This document shows, one piece after another, positions 16,849 to 27,102 of a DNA stretch of 64,000 nucleotides; position 1 is the stretch's first letter; every line of letters starts with the position of its first letter. Origin of the DNA: Burkholderiales bacterium RIFCSPHIGHO2_12_FULL_69_20 (GTDB taxonomy: Bacteria > Pseudomonadota > Gammaproteobacteria > Burkholderiales > Burkholderiaceae_C); contig MESD01000021.1 in NCBI GenBank assembly GCA_001770815.1, positions 16,183 through 80,182 of the forward strand. Reading direction: 5' to 3'. The notes under the pieces were generated by a model. It did no database searches. It worked only from the letters and a program-made list of their open reading frames with translations, and was not told the DNA's origin. The position numbers were made by a program, and so were the translations under genes.

Positions 16849-17241
16849 TCAGGCCGCCAGCGTGACGTAGATGTCGGTGTCGGGCAACAGGCCACGCAGC
16901 GTCTCGAAGGCGCTGTCGGCCAGCGTGGCGCCACCGCAGTGCCGGCCCACGGCCAGCTGCAGTTCCACCTCGCCGGGCAGCAGCTTGAGCGCGCGCACCA
17001 AGCCGGCACCGGCACGTGGGCCGGATTCGCCGTCAAACCCCAGCGCCGGCGCCAGCGCGGCCATCAGCCGCTGCACCTCGTCGGCCGGGCCGCTGAGCTG
17101 CGGCGCCTCGCTGGCATCGCCGCGCACGGTGCGGCACACCGGCGCGGCGCTGTCGGCGTGCAGGCAGTGGCCGCAGCCCGACACCTCGGGCGCGGCGTTC
17201 TGGATCGTGATGGTTCGGGTCTCGCCGTGCATGTGCTGCAT
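16849..17241 (-). CDS. Cys-containing hypothetical protein with DUF59/MIP18-like C-terminal domain
   Basis: A 130-residue protein. The N-terminus has a Cys cluster (C23-x2-C26 and C36). The last 45 residues (LPGEVELQLAVGRHCGGATLADSAFETLRGLLPDTDIYV) follow the strand-Cys-helix-strand pattern of DUF59/MIP18-like domains that help insert Fe-S clusters, with a Cys at the expected place. A role in Fe-S or metal handling is therefore possible but weakly supported. The ATG at 17241 has AAGG upstream; a second ATG three codons later is also possible. It is 44 bases upstream of nothing on its strand except the dehalogenase stop, and lies downstream of the dehalogenase gene. Confidence 0.5.
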   Translation of the reverse strand: MQHMHGETRTITIQNAAPEVSGCGHCLHADSAAPVCRTVRGDASEAPQLSGPADEVQRLMAALAPALGFDGESGPRAGAGLVRALKLLPGEVELQLAVGRHCGGATLADSAFETLRGLLPDTDIYVTLAA

Positions 17242-17285
17242 GTTGCCTTCATGGCCTGACCGGAAAGTGACGGTGGCTTTTCACT

Positions 17286-18020
17286 TCAGGCGATGCCCAG
17301 TTGCGTGGCCAGGGCGCCCAGGTCGGGCGCGACGATGTCGAACACCGCATCGCCCACCGGCTCCATCCCGCCGCCGGGGCCACGTTCGGCGGGCCGCGGG
17401 ATGTAGGCGGTCTTGAGGCCGGCGCGCTGTGCCGCGACCAGGTCGAACGGGTGCGCCGCCACCATCATCACCTGGCCAGGCGCCAAGTCCAGCAACCGGG
17501 CCGCGCCGCGGTAGACCTCGGGGTCGGGCTTGAAGCGCCCGAACAGCTCGGCCGACAGCACGCAATCCCAGGGCAGGCCGGCGTGTTTGGCCATGTTCAC
17601 CAGCAGGGCCATGTTGCCGTTGGACAAGGTGGACAGCAGGTAGCGCTGGCGCAGCCGGCTGAGCCCGGCCACGCTGTCGGGCCAGGGCGCCAGCCGGTGC
17701 CAGGCGCGGTTGAGGTGCTCACGCTCGGCCTCGGGCAGTTGGTCCAGGCCAAATCGCGGTAACAGCCGGTCGAGGATCAGGCGGTGCAGCCCGTCGACGT
17801 TGTTCGGCGCCAGTTCGCCCCGGGTGACCTGTGCCATGGTGGAGAAGTAGCCGGCGCGCCAGGCATCGGCCAGCGCGGGCCAGTCGGCCGGGGCGCCGCC
17901 GGCCGCACCCAGCCGCTGCTGTAGCGCCTGGCCCTCGCCGATGATCGAGCTGCGCCAGTCGACCACGGTGCCGAAGATGTCGAAGGTGAGGGCGCGGATG
18001 TGTGTGGCCAGCGTGTTCAT
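17286..18020 (-). CDS. Haloacid dehalogenase type II (HAD superfamily)
   Basis: A 244-residue HAD hydrolase. The nucleophile Asp14 lies in LTFDIFGTVVDW, motif II Ser/Thr in LSTLSNGN, motif III Lys in FGRFKPDPEVY and motif IV in MVAAHPFDLVAAQRAG. The FDxFGTVVDWR start and the K-P-D-P-E-x-Y segment are typical of type II (S)-2-haloacid dehalogenases, which release halide from short 2-haloacids, though many homologues are phosphatases of unknown substrate. I chose the ATG at 18020 since residues upstream are not conserved. It is divergent from the acyl-CoA dehydrogenase, with a 158-base shared region. Confidence 0.82.
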   Translation of the reverse strand: MNTLATHIRALTFDIFGTVVDWRSSIIGEGQALQQRLGAAGGAPADWPALADAWRAGYFSTMAQVTRGELAPNNVDGLHRLILDRLLPRFGLDQLPEAEREHLNRAWHRLAPWPDSVAGLSRLRQRYLLSTLSNGNMALLVNMAKHAGLPWDCVLSAELFGRFKPDPEVYRGAARLLDLAPGQVMMVAAHPFDLVAAQRAGLKTAYIPRPAERGPGGGMEPVGDAVFDIVAPDLGALATQLGIA

Positions 18021-18178
18021 CACGTGATGATGCAGCAAGCCGATCACCGGCCGGTGACGCCTTGGCGCCGTTGATGGCTTGATCTGGCGCAAGGCCTCGG
18101 CGGTCAGCGCCGGACTGGGCCTCGTGGCGTCGCTGACGCGACAAGCCGTGTGTGCGGCCACGCCGAATATCCACCGCC

Positions 18179-19438
<1,260 letters not shown>

Positions 19439-19479
19439 CCGCGCCGGGTCTTGTCGTCCTGATGCGCGATGATGGGCGC

Positions 19480-20016
19480 ATGAGCTTCAACACCGAAACC
19501 CACCCCGGCGTCTGCGCCGCCCCCGACGCCGCCACCCAGGGCTTTGTCTTCAACCACGCGATGTTGCGGGTCAAGGACCCGGCCATTGCGCTGGATTTCT
19601 ACACCCGCGTGATGGGCCTGCGCGTGCTGCGCAAGCTCGACTTTCCGGAGATGAGCTTCTCGCTGTACTTCCTGGCCCATCTGCCGAGCGACAACGCCGT
19701 GCCCACCGACGACGGCGAGCGCATGGCCTGGACCTTCTCGCAGCGCGGCGTGCTCGAACTCACCCACAACTGGGGCACCGAGGGCCAGGCCGACTTCAAG
19801 TACCACGATGGCAATGCGCAGCCGCAGGGCTTCGGCCACATCTGCTTCTCGGTGCCCGACCTGGACGCGGCGGTGGCCTGGTTTGACCAGCACCAGGTGC
19901 CCTACGTGAAGCGGCCCGACCAGGGCAAGATGAAGAACGTGGCCTTCATCAAGGACCCCGACGGCTACTGGATCGAGATCGTCGAGGCGGCCCGCCTGAA
20001 GCAGCTCGGCCGCTGA
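19480..20016 (+). CDS. gloA: Lactoylglutathione lyase (glyoxalase I)
   Basis: A 178-residue vicinal-oxygen-chelate enzyme of the longer glyoxalase I form. The metal ligands are visible: His26 (FNHAMLRVKD), Glu93 (GVLELTHNWG), His120 (GFGHICFSV) and Glu166 (YWIEIVEA). It converts the hemithioacetal of methylglyoxal and glutathione to S-lactoylglutathione. The reading frame is open well upstream through the acyl-CoA dehydrogenase, but the conserved protein starts at this ATG. It is the best-defined enzyme in this part of the window. Confidence 0.93.
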   Translation: MSFNTETHPGVCAAPDAATQGFVFNHAMLRVKDPAIALDFYTRVMGLRVLRKLDFPEMSFSLYFLAHLPSDNAVPTDDGERMAWTFSQRGVLELTHNWGTEGQADFKYHDGNAQPQGFGHICFSVPDLDAAVAWFDQHQVPYVKRPDQGKMKNVAFIKDPDGYWIEIVEAARLKQLGR

Positions 20017-20088
20017 TCGGGCTGCGCCGGCCCGGCGCTGCCGGCGGTCGCTACAGTCTGGCGCATTCCGCCCCCGAGGAGACCCGCG

Positions 20089-21093
20089 ATGCAAGTTGCC
20101 TTCTACGACCGTACCGGCCCCGCCGCCGAGGTGCTGCAGCTGGCCGACTGGCCCGAGCCGCAGCCCGGACCGGGCGAGTTGCGGGTGAGCCTGCGCTGGT
20201 CGGGCATCAACCCGTCGGACGTGAAGAGCCGAGCCGGGCTACGCAGTTCGGTGCTGGCCTTTCCACGCATCGTGCCGCACAGCGACGGCATGGGCGTGGT
20301 CGACGCGGTGGGCGCCGGGGTGGATGCCGCGCGCATCGGCCAGCGCGTGTGGCTGTGGAACGCCGCCTGGGGCCGCGCCTTCGGCACCGCCGCGCAGTGC
20401 GTGGTGCTGCCGGCCGCGCAGGCCCAGCCGCTGCCCGACAACGTGGCCGACGAGGCCGGCGCCTGCCTGGGCATCCCCGCGCTGACCGCGTTGCATGCGG
20501 TGCTGCTGGGCAACGCCAACGGCGGCGGCATCGCCGGCCAGCGCGTGCTGGTGACCGGCGGCGCCGGCGCGGTGGGGCACTACGCGGTGCAGATGGCCCA
20601 CCTGTTGGGGGCACAGCAGGTGATCACCACCACCAGCACGCCCGAGAAGGCGGCGGCCGCGCGTGCGGCGGGCGCCGATGCCACGATCGACTACCGCCAG
20701 GCCGACGCCGCCGAGCAGGTGCGCCAGGCCACCGGTGGCCACGCCATCGACCGGGTGATCGACATGGACATCGCCTCCAATGCGGCGCTGGCGCTCGAGG
20801 TGCTGCGCCCGGGCGGTGATTACGTGGTCTATGGCAGCGGCGCGTCGCCGTTTCAGCTGCCGTTCTTTCCGCTGATCGTCAAGAACCTGAACCTGCGTTT
20901 CTTCATCGTCTACAACCTGGCGCCGGCCGACCGTGCGGTGGCGCTGGCCGCGCTGGACGCGCTGCTGCGGCGCGGCCGCCTGCAGCACCAGATCGCTGCC
21001 CGCCTGCCGCTGGCGCAGATCGCGCAGGCGCACGCGCAGGTCGAGCAAGGCCGCAGCCTGGGCAACGTGGTGCTGGTGATCCCTGCGGCGTGA
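20089..21093 (+). CDS. Quinone oxidoreductase-like zinc-free MDR protein
   Basis: A 334-residue medium-chain dehydrogenase/reductase. The GroES-like domain (about 1-120) lacks the Cys/His catalytic zinc ligands of alcohol dehydrogenases, and the Rossmann domain has VLVTGGAGAVGHYAVQMAHLLGA, the NADPH:quinone reductase signature. The likely role is NADPH-dependent reduction of quinones or alpha,beta-unsaturated carbonyls. GAGGAGA lies just upstream of the ATG at 20089. The gap after the glyoxalase gene is 72 bases, so the two may be cotranscribed. Confidence 0.85.
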   Translation: MQVAFYDRTGPAAEVLQLADWPEPQPGPGELRVSLRWSGINPSDVKSRAGLRSSVLAFPRIVPHSDGMGVVDAVGAGVDAARIGQRVWLWNAAWGRAFGTAAQCVVLPAAQAQPLPDNVADEAGACLGIPALTALHAVLLGNANGGGIAGQRVLVTGGAGAVGHYAVQMAHLLGAQQVITTTSTPEKAAAARAAGADATIDYRQADAAEQVRQATGGHAIDRVIDMDIASNAALALEVLRPGGDYVVYGSGASPFQLPFFPLIVKNLNLRFFIVYNLAPADRAVALAALDALLRRGRLQHQIAARLPLAQIAQAHAQVEQGRSLGNVVLVIPAA

Positions 21094-21303
21094 GTCTGCC
21101 GCCGCGAAGGCGTGTGCCTTTGAGCGCGAAATGCTAAAAGATTGCGCCCGACCAACACAACACGCACCGCGCGGCCCAGAATCAAGTCAGGTTGATGCCC
21201 CCTGGCGGGGCGCTGGCCGACCAACCAGAAAGGGAGCCGCAGACGTGGTTGCACCAGGCGCAGAGCACTCGCTTCGCCCACGCCACCGGCGCCCCTGAGG
21301 CAC

Positions 21304-23397
21304 ATGGCCATCGATCAGTCGCTGCTGCAGCGCATCCTGCAAGAGTCACCGATCGGCATGGCGGTCATCGATGCCGACGGCATCTACCGCATCGTCAACC
21401 CCGCCTACGGCGCGCTCTACGGCCATGCGCCGACCGAACTGGTGGGCCGCAGCTTCACCAGCGTCTTTCCCGAAGAACAGCGCGCGCGGGTGCTGGCCAT
21501 GCACCAGGCCTTCTTGAACGAGGGCGGCGCCTTCCGCGGCGAGACCGACGTGCTGCACCGCGATGGCCGGGTCTTCAGCGTGCTGGCCGAATCGGTGCGG
21601 GTGCCGGGCAGCGACGGCCGTGGTGAGCGTCTGGTGTATGTCGTCGACATCTCGCAGCGCAAGCGCATCGAGCAGGCGCTGCAGTCGTCGCAGCAGTTCC
21701 TGCAATCGGTGCTGGACGGGCTGACCGCGCATGTGTGCGTGCTCGACGAGGCCGGCGTCATCGTCGCCGTCAACCGCGCCTGGCGCGCATTTGCCGAGGC
21801 CAACGCCGGCCTGGCCGAGCGGGTGCACGAGGGCGCCAACTACCTGACCGCCTGTGCGCACGACCTGCGCGGGCCTGCCGTGGTTGACAGCGCCGAGGCC
21901 GGTCCGTTCCTGCAGCAACTGCGCCAGGTGCTGGGCGGGCAGCGCCTCGGCTTCCAGCTTGAGTACCCCTGCCACTCGGCCACCGAGCAGCGCTGGTTCC
22001 TGGCGCGGGTGTCGCGCATCGAAGGCAGCCAGCCGCCGCGCATCGTGGTGGCGCACGACAACGTCACCGCGCTGAAGCAGGCGCAGGAGACGCTGCGCGA
22101 CAGCGAGGCGCTGCTGCTCGACCTGGCCGCGTCGATCCCGGGAGCGATGTTCCGGCTGGTCCACAGTGCCGACCGGCGCTGGCGCTTCGTCTACTTCAGC
22201 CCCGGCCTCGAGTCGTTGTTCGAGCTGACCCCCGCGCAGGCCTGTGGCGACATCCACACCCTGGCCCGCCACATCCTGCCCGAGGACCGGCCGGCGCATG
22301 ACCAGTCGATCCGCGAGGCCGTGGCGGCAGGCCGGGTCTGGGAATACGAATACCGCATCCGCACCGCCAGCGGCCAGCTGAAATGGGTGCAGGCCAAGGC
22401 CAGCCCCAAACCCGGCGCCGATGGCAGCACAGTCTGGACCGGCGTGCTCACCGACGTGTCGCAGCGCAAGCACATGGAGGCGGTGCTCAAGGCCAGCGAA
22501 GAGAAATACCGCACGCTGTTCGAGACCGTGCCCCAGGGCGTGGTCTACCAGGACGCCAACGGCCGCATCACCTCGGCCAACACGGCGGCGCAGCGCATCC
22601 TGGGGCTCACGCTCGAGCAGATGCAGGGGCTGGGGTCGATCGATCCACGCTGGCACGCGCTGCACGAGGACGGCAGCCCGTTTCCCGGCGACCAGCACCC
22701 GGCGATGGTGGCGCTGCGCACCGGCCAGCCGGTCAGCAACGTGGTGATGGGCGTGTCGGTGCCCGACCGAGGCCACGCCTGGCTGCTGGTCAACGCCACG
22801 CCGCTGGTGCGCCAGGGCGTGGTGCAGGAGGTGTACGCCAGCTTCGAGGACATCACCGAGCGGGTGCTGATGAGCCGCGAGCTGCACCTGCAGGCCAGCA
22901 CCGATTACCTCACCGGCGTGGCCAACCGCCGCGGCCTGATGGAGCGGCTGCAGCTTGAGTTCAAGCGCCTGCAGCAGCAGCCGAACCGGCGCTGCGCGGT
23001 GCTGGCCGCCGACCTCGATCACTTCAAGCGCATCAACGACCAGTGGGGCCATGCCGCGGGTGACGCCGTGCTGCAGCATGTGGCCCGGCTGATGCGGCAG
23101 CTGACACGCCAGCGCGATCTGGTGGCGCGCAGCGGTGGTGAAGAGTTCACCCTGCTGCTGCCCGAGGTGGATGCCGACGAAGCCCTGGCGCTGGCCGAGC
23201 GCCTGCGACAGCACCTGCAGGCCACACCGTTGCTGCACCAGGGCCAGTTGCTGCCCGTCACCTTGAGCCTGGGGGTCAGCCCGATGTCGGCGGCCGACGC
23301 GGCGGCCGAGGTGGCCCTGCTGCGCGCCGATCAGGCGCTCTACCAGGCCAAGGCCGCGGGGCGCAATCAGGTGAATTTGGCGCCGGCGCCGCGCTGA
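21304..23397 (+). CDS. Multi-PAS diguanylate cyclase
   Basis: A 697-residue soluble sensor cyclase. Four PAS-type modules are arranged roughly at 1-125 (PIGMAVIDADGIYRIVNPAY), 130-255 (a degenerate PAS, HVCVLDEAGVIVAVNRAW), 265-395 (PAS fold 3 type ending VWTGVLTDVSQRK) and 400-525. The GGDEF domain follows: DYLTGVANRRGLM, then GGEEF at 611-615 with the product-inhibition I-site RQRD at 602-605. Both sites are intact, so an active, feedback-limited c-di-GMP synthase is predicted. No transmembrane segment is seen, so the signal is cytoplasmic. The 210 bases upstream hold no recognisable gene or motif. It precedes the permease-kinase gene by 123 bases. Confidence 0.9.
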   Translation: MAIDQSLLQRILQESPIGMAVIDADGIYRIVNPAYGALYGHAPTELVGRSFTSVFPEEQRARVLAMHQAFLNEGGAFRGETDVLHRDGRVFSVLAESVRVPGSDGRGERLVYVVDISQRKRIEQALQSSQQFLQSVLDGLTAHVCVLDEAGVIVAVNRAWRAFAEANAGLAERVHEGANYLTACAHDLRGPAVVDSAEAGPFLQQLRQVLGGQRLGFQLEYPCHSATEQRWFLARVSRIEGSQPPRIVVAHDNVTALKQAQETLRDSEALLLDLAASIPGAMFRLVHSADRRWRFVYFSPGLESLFELTPAQACGDIHTLARHILPEDRPAHDQSIREAVAAGRVWEYEYRIRTASGQLKWVQAKASPKPGADGSTVWTGVLTDVSQRKHMEAVLKASEEKYRTLFETVPQGVVYQDANGRITSANTAAQRILGLTLEQMQGLGSIDPRWHALHEDGSPFPGDQHPAMVALRTGQPVSNVVMGVSVPDRGHAWLLVNATPLVRQGVVQEVYASFEDITERVLMSRELHLQASTDYLTGVANRRGLMERLQLEFKRLQQQPNRRCAVLAADLDHFKRINDQWGHAAGDAVLQHVARLMRQLTRQRDLVARSGGEEFTLLLPEVDADEALALAERLRQHLQATPLLHQGQLLPVTLSLGVSPMSAADAAAEVALLRADQALYQAKAAGRNQVNLAPAPR

Positions 23398-23520
23398 GCG
23401 CCATTCAGGTGCGCGATGAGCGTACTTGGTGCGGCCTGGGTCGTGCCGCGCGCGTGATTGGTGCGCGGCGGCCCGCGACAGCCCGCCCCCGGCTGGTGCG
23501 GATCTTGATGCAAATGCCGC

Positions 23521-26500
23521 ATGTCCCGCACCCTCGCCACGCCCCGCACGCCGCCGCAGCAGGTGGTCAAGTTCCGGCGTGACTACAACAGCTGGGTGGC
23601 CAGCGAGACGATGGAGGACTACGCGCTGCGCTTCACGCCGCGCACCTTCCGCAAGTGGAGCGAATGGCGGGTGGCCAACACCGCCTTCGGTGCAGCCTCG
23701 TTCCTGATCCTGGAGGCGGTGGGCGCCACGCTGCTGGTGCAGTACGGTTTTGCCAACGCCGCGCTGGCGATCCTGGCCACCGGGCTGATCATCTTCGCGG
23801 CCGGGTTGCCGATCAGCGTTTACGCCGCGCGCCACGGTGTCGACATGGACCTGCTGACACGCGGCGCCGGCTTCGGCTACCTGGGCTCGACCATCACCTC
23901 GCTGATCTACGCCAGCTTCACCTTCATCTTCTTCGCGCTCGAGGCGGCGGTGATGGCCTACGCGCTGGAGCTGGCCTTCGACATCCCGCCGGCCTGGGGC
24001 TACGGCATTTGCGCGCTGGTGGTGATCCCGCTGGTCAGCCACGGCGTCACGGCCATCAGCCGGCTGCAGGTGTGGACGCAACCGCTGTGGCTGGCCATGC
24101 TGCTGCTGCCACTGGGCTTCGTGCTGTTCAAGGCGCCGGGCGAGCTGGCCGGTCTCACCGGCTTTGCCGGCATCGACGGCCGCAGCCCCGGCTTCAGCGG
24201 CCTGGGTTTCGGCGCGGCACTGACCGTGGGCATCGCGCTGATCACCCAGATGGGCGAACAGGCCGACTACCTGCGCTTCATGCCCGAAAAGCGCCCCGGC
24301 CACGCCGCGCGCTGGTGGTTCGGCACGCTGATGGGCGGGCCGGGCTGGGTGGTGATGGGCGTGCTGAAGATGATGGCCGGCGTGACGCTGGCCTACCTGG
24401 CGCTGGCGCACATGGTGCCGCCCGAGCGTGCGGTCGACCCCAACCAGATGTACCTGGCGGCCTGGGAATACGTGTTCCCGAATTACAGCTGGGCGGTGGC
24501 GGCCACCGCGCTGTTCGTGCTGGTCAGCCAGCTCAAGATCAACGTCACCAACGCCTACGCCGGCAGCCTGGCGTGGAGCAACTTCTTCTCGCGCCTGACG
24601 CACCACCACCCCGGCCGGGTGGTGTGGGTGGTGTTCAACACCGTGATCGCGCTGGTGCTGATGGAGCTGAACGTGTTCCAGGCGCTGAGCCATGTGCTGG
24701 GCCTCTACAGCAACATCGCCATCGCCTGGATGATGACGGTGGTGGCCGATCTGGTGATCAACAAGCCGCTGGGCCTGAGCCCGCGGGGCATCGAGTTCCG
24801 CCGCGCCCACCTCTACGACGTCAACCCGGTGGGCGTGGGCGCGATGGGCGTGGCCTCGGTGCTCAGCATCGCCGCGCACGGGGGCGCCTTCGGGCCGATG
24901 GCGCAGGCCTGGTCGGCGATGATCGCGCTGGTGGTGGCGATGGTCGCGTCGCCGCTGATCGCCTGGGCCACCGGCGGGCGCTACTACCTGGCGCGGCGCA
25001 CCGGCGCGGCGCGGCGCATCGAGGCGACCGAGGTCGCCCGACCGGGCACTCCAACGGACGCTCCACCCGGTGCTTATCTCGGCGCACAGGCGCTGCGCCG
25101 CTGCACCATCTGCGAGCGCGACTATGAGCCAGAGGACATGGCCGCCTGCCCGGCCTACGGTGGCCTGATCTGCTCGCTGTGCTGCACGCTGGACGCCCGT
25201 TGCGACGATCTTTGCAAGCCGCAGGCACGGCTGTCGGCGCAGTGGCTGCGGCTGCTGCAGCGCCTGCTGCCCGCGCGCATGGCGCCGCAGCTGCAGGGTG
25301 GGCTGTCGGCCTACCTGCTGCTGATGTGCGGCGTGGTGCCGGGGCTGGCGTTGCTGTTCGGCGCGCTGTACGCGCTGGGCCTGCGCTCGCTGGGCACGCT
25401 GGACGCCATCAGCGCCGCGGCGGTGGCGCCGCTGCTGCGCGCCGGCTTCGGCCAGGCCTTTGCGGTGCTGCTGCTGATCGCCGGCATGGTGGCCTGGTGG
25501 GCGGTGCTGGCGCAGCGCAGCCGGGCGCTGGCGCAGGAAGAATCGCGCCGCCAGACCCAGGCACTGAACCAGCAGGCGCTGGCGCTGCATCAGCAGGCCG
25601 CCGCGCTGCGCCACGAGATCGAATCGCACCAGCGCACCGATGCCCAGCTGCAGCAGGCCAAGGTGGTGGCCGATGCCGCCAACCAGGCCAAGAGCCGCTA
25701 CATCACCGCCATCAGCCACGAGCTGCGCACGCCGCTCAACAGCATCCTGGGTTATGCGCAGCTGCTGGAGGACGACCCGGCGATCCCGGCCCACCGCCGC
25801 GGCGCGGTGCAGGTGATCCGCCGCGGTGGCGATCACCTGCTGAGCCTGATCGAAGGCACGCTCGACATCGCCCGCATCGAAAGCGGCCGGCTGGCGCTGG
25901 AGCCCGGGCCGATGCACTTTGCCGAGGGCATGGACGAGCTGGTGCGGCTGTTCGAAGCCCAGGCGGCCGAGCGTGGCCTGCGCTTCGTGCACACCCGCAC
26001 CGGCACGCTGCCCGAGCTGGTGCGCGCCGACGAGAAGCGGCTGCGCCAGATCCTGATCAACCTGCTGGGCAATGCGGTCAAGTTCACCCGTGTTGGTCAA
26101 GTGAGCTTGCGTGTCGACTACGCGCGCGAGATGGCGCGTTTCGAGATCGAGGACACCGGTCCCGGCATGAGCGAGGCCGAGCTGGCGCAGGTGTTCGAGC
26201 CCTTCGTGCGCGGCACCGCGGCCGGCGGCAACGCCACCACCGGCACCGGGCTGGGGCTGACCATCGCGCGCATGCTCACCGGGCTGATGGGCGGCGAGCT
26301 CACCGTGCGCAGCACGCCGGGGCAGGGCAGCTGCTTTGCCGTGCGGCTCTATCTGCCCGAGCTGCAGGCCCGCGCCAGCCCGCGTGAAACGCGCCGCGCG
26401 CTGCGCCACACCGGCTACCTGGGGCCGCGCCGGCGGCTGCTGGTGGTCGACAACGAGGAGGCCGACCGCCGCCTGCTGGTGGATCGGCTGGCGCCGCTGG

Positions 26501-27102
26501 GCTTCGAGCTGCTGCAGGCCGGATCGGGCGAGGCCGCGCTGGCGCTGCTGACGTCTTTGCGTGACGGCGAGCCCGTCGATGCGATGTTCCTCGACCTGGC
26601 CATGCCCGGCATCGACGGCTGGACCACGCTGCGCCGCCTGCGTGATCTGGGCCTGAGCGATGCGCCGGCGGCCATCGTCTCGGCCAACGCCTTCGACCAG
26701 GGGCTGGAGAACGACCTGGGCATTGCCCGCAGCGATTTCCTGGTCAAGCCGGTGCGCATGACCGAGCTGCAGGGCTGGCTGCAGCGCCGGCTGGGTTTGC
26801 AGTGGGTGGACGAGGCGGCGCTGCCGCCCGTCGAGGCGCCGGCCGCCGCGCTGGTGCCACCGCCCGCCGCGGCGCTGCAGGCACTGGCCGAACTGGTGCG
26901 CCTGGGTTACCTGCGCGGCATCCAGAAGAAGCTCGACGCCATCGATAGCGAGCACCCGGCCAGTGCCGCCTTCACCGCGCGGCTGCGTGCGCTGGCGCGG
27001 GGTTTCCAGCTCGATACATTGGCGTCGACCCTTCAGACGGCGCTGGCCGAGGTCGACCCTGCCACCAACCCTGCCACCACCCGCCTGCCTGACGCTGCAT
27101 GA
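23521..27102 (+). CDS. NCS1-type permease fused to a hybrid histidine kinase with receiver domain
   Basis: A 1193-residue fusion. Residues about 30-490 form a complete NCS1/cytosine-purine permease-like transporter with around 12 hydrophobic segments. A soluble linker (about 495-570) holds eight cysteines (C528, C531, C543, C551, C554, C555, C561, C565), looking like a zinc-binding or redox module. Two more membrane segments follow (about 594-622 and 640-662), then a coiled coil (about 665-715), HisKA with His733 in SHELRTPLN, HATPase (N851, DTGPGM 878-883, GTGLGL 908-913) and a receiver domain with Asp977, phospho-acceptor Asp1025 and Lys1076. A short helical tail ends the protein. The predicted role is to sense a transported nucleobase- or hydantoin-like ligand and signal by phosphorelay to the next gene, whose start overlaps its stop by 4 bases. 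Confidence 0.9.
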   Translation: MSRTLATPRTPPQQVVKFRRDYNSWVASETMEDYALRFTPRTFRKWSEWRVANTAFGAASFLILEAVGATLLVQYGFANAALAILATGLIIFAAGLPISVYAARHGVDMDLLTRGAGFGYLGSTITSLIYASFTFIFFALEAAVMAYALELAFDIPPAWGYGICALVVIPLVSHGVTAISRLQVWTQPLWLAMLLLPLGFVLFKAPGELAGLTGFAGIDGRSPGFSGLGFGAALTVGIALITQMGEQADYLRFMPEKRPGHAARWWFGTLMGGPGWVVMGVLKMMAGVTLAYLALAHMVPPERAVDPNQMYLAAWEYVFPNYSWAVAATALFVLVSQLKINVTNAYAGSLAWSNFFSRLTHHHPGRVVWVVFNTVIALVLMELNVFQALSHVLGLYSNIAIAWMMTVVADLVINKPLGLSPRGIEFRRAHLYDVNPVGVGAMGVASVLSIAAHGGAFGPMAQAWSAMIALVVAMVASPLIAWATGGRYYLARRTGAARRIEATEVARPGTPTDAPPGAYLGAQALRRCTICERDYEPEDMAACPAYGGLICSLCCTLDARCDDLCKPQARLSAQWLRLLQRLLPARMAPQLQGGLSAYLLLMCGVVPGLALLFGALYALGLRSLGTLDAISAAAVAPLLRAGFGQAFAVLLLIAGMVAWWAVLAQRSRALAQEESRRQTQALNQQALALHQQAAALRHEIESHQRTDAQLQQAKVVADAANQAKSRYITAISHELRTPLNSILGYAQLLEDDPAIPAHRRGAVQVIRRGGDHLLSLIEGTLDIARIESGRLALEPGPMHFAEGMDELVRLFEAQAAERGLRFVHTRTGTLPELVRADEKRLRQILINLLGNAVKFTRVGQVSLRVDYAREMARFEIEDTGPGMSEAELAQVFEPFVRGTAAGGNATTGTGLGLTIARMLTGLMGGELTVRSTPGQGSCFAVRLYLPELQARASPRETRRALRHTGYLGPRRRLLVVDNEEADRRLLVDRLAPLGFELLQAGSGEAALALLTSLRDGEPVDAMFLDLAMPGIDGWTTLRRLRDLGLSDAPAAIVSANAFDQGLENDLGIARSDFLVKPVRMTELQGWLQRRLGLQWVDEAALPPVEAPAAALVPPPAAALQALAELVRLGYLRGIQKKLDAIDSEHPASAAFTARLRALARGFQLDTLASTLQTALAEVDPATNPATTRLPDAA

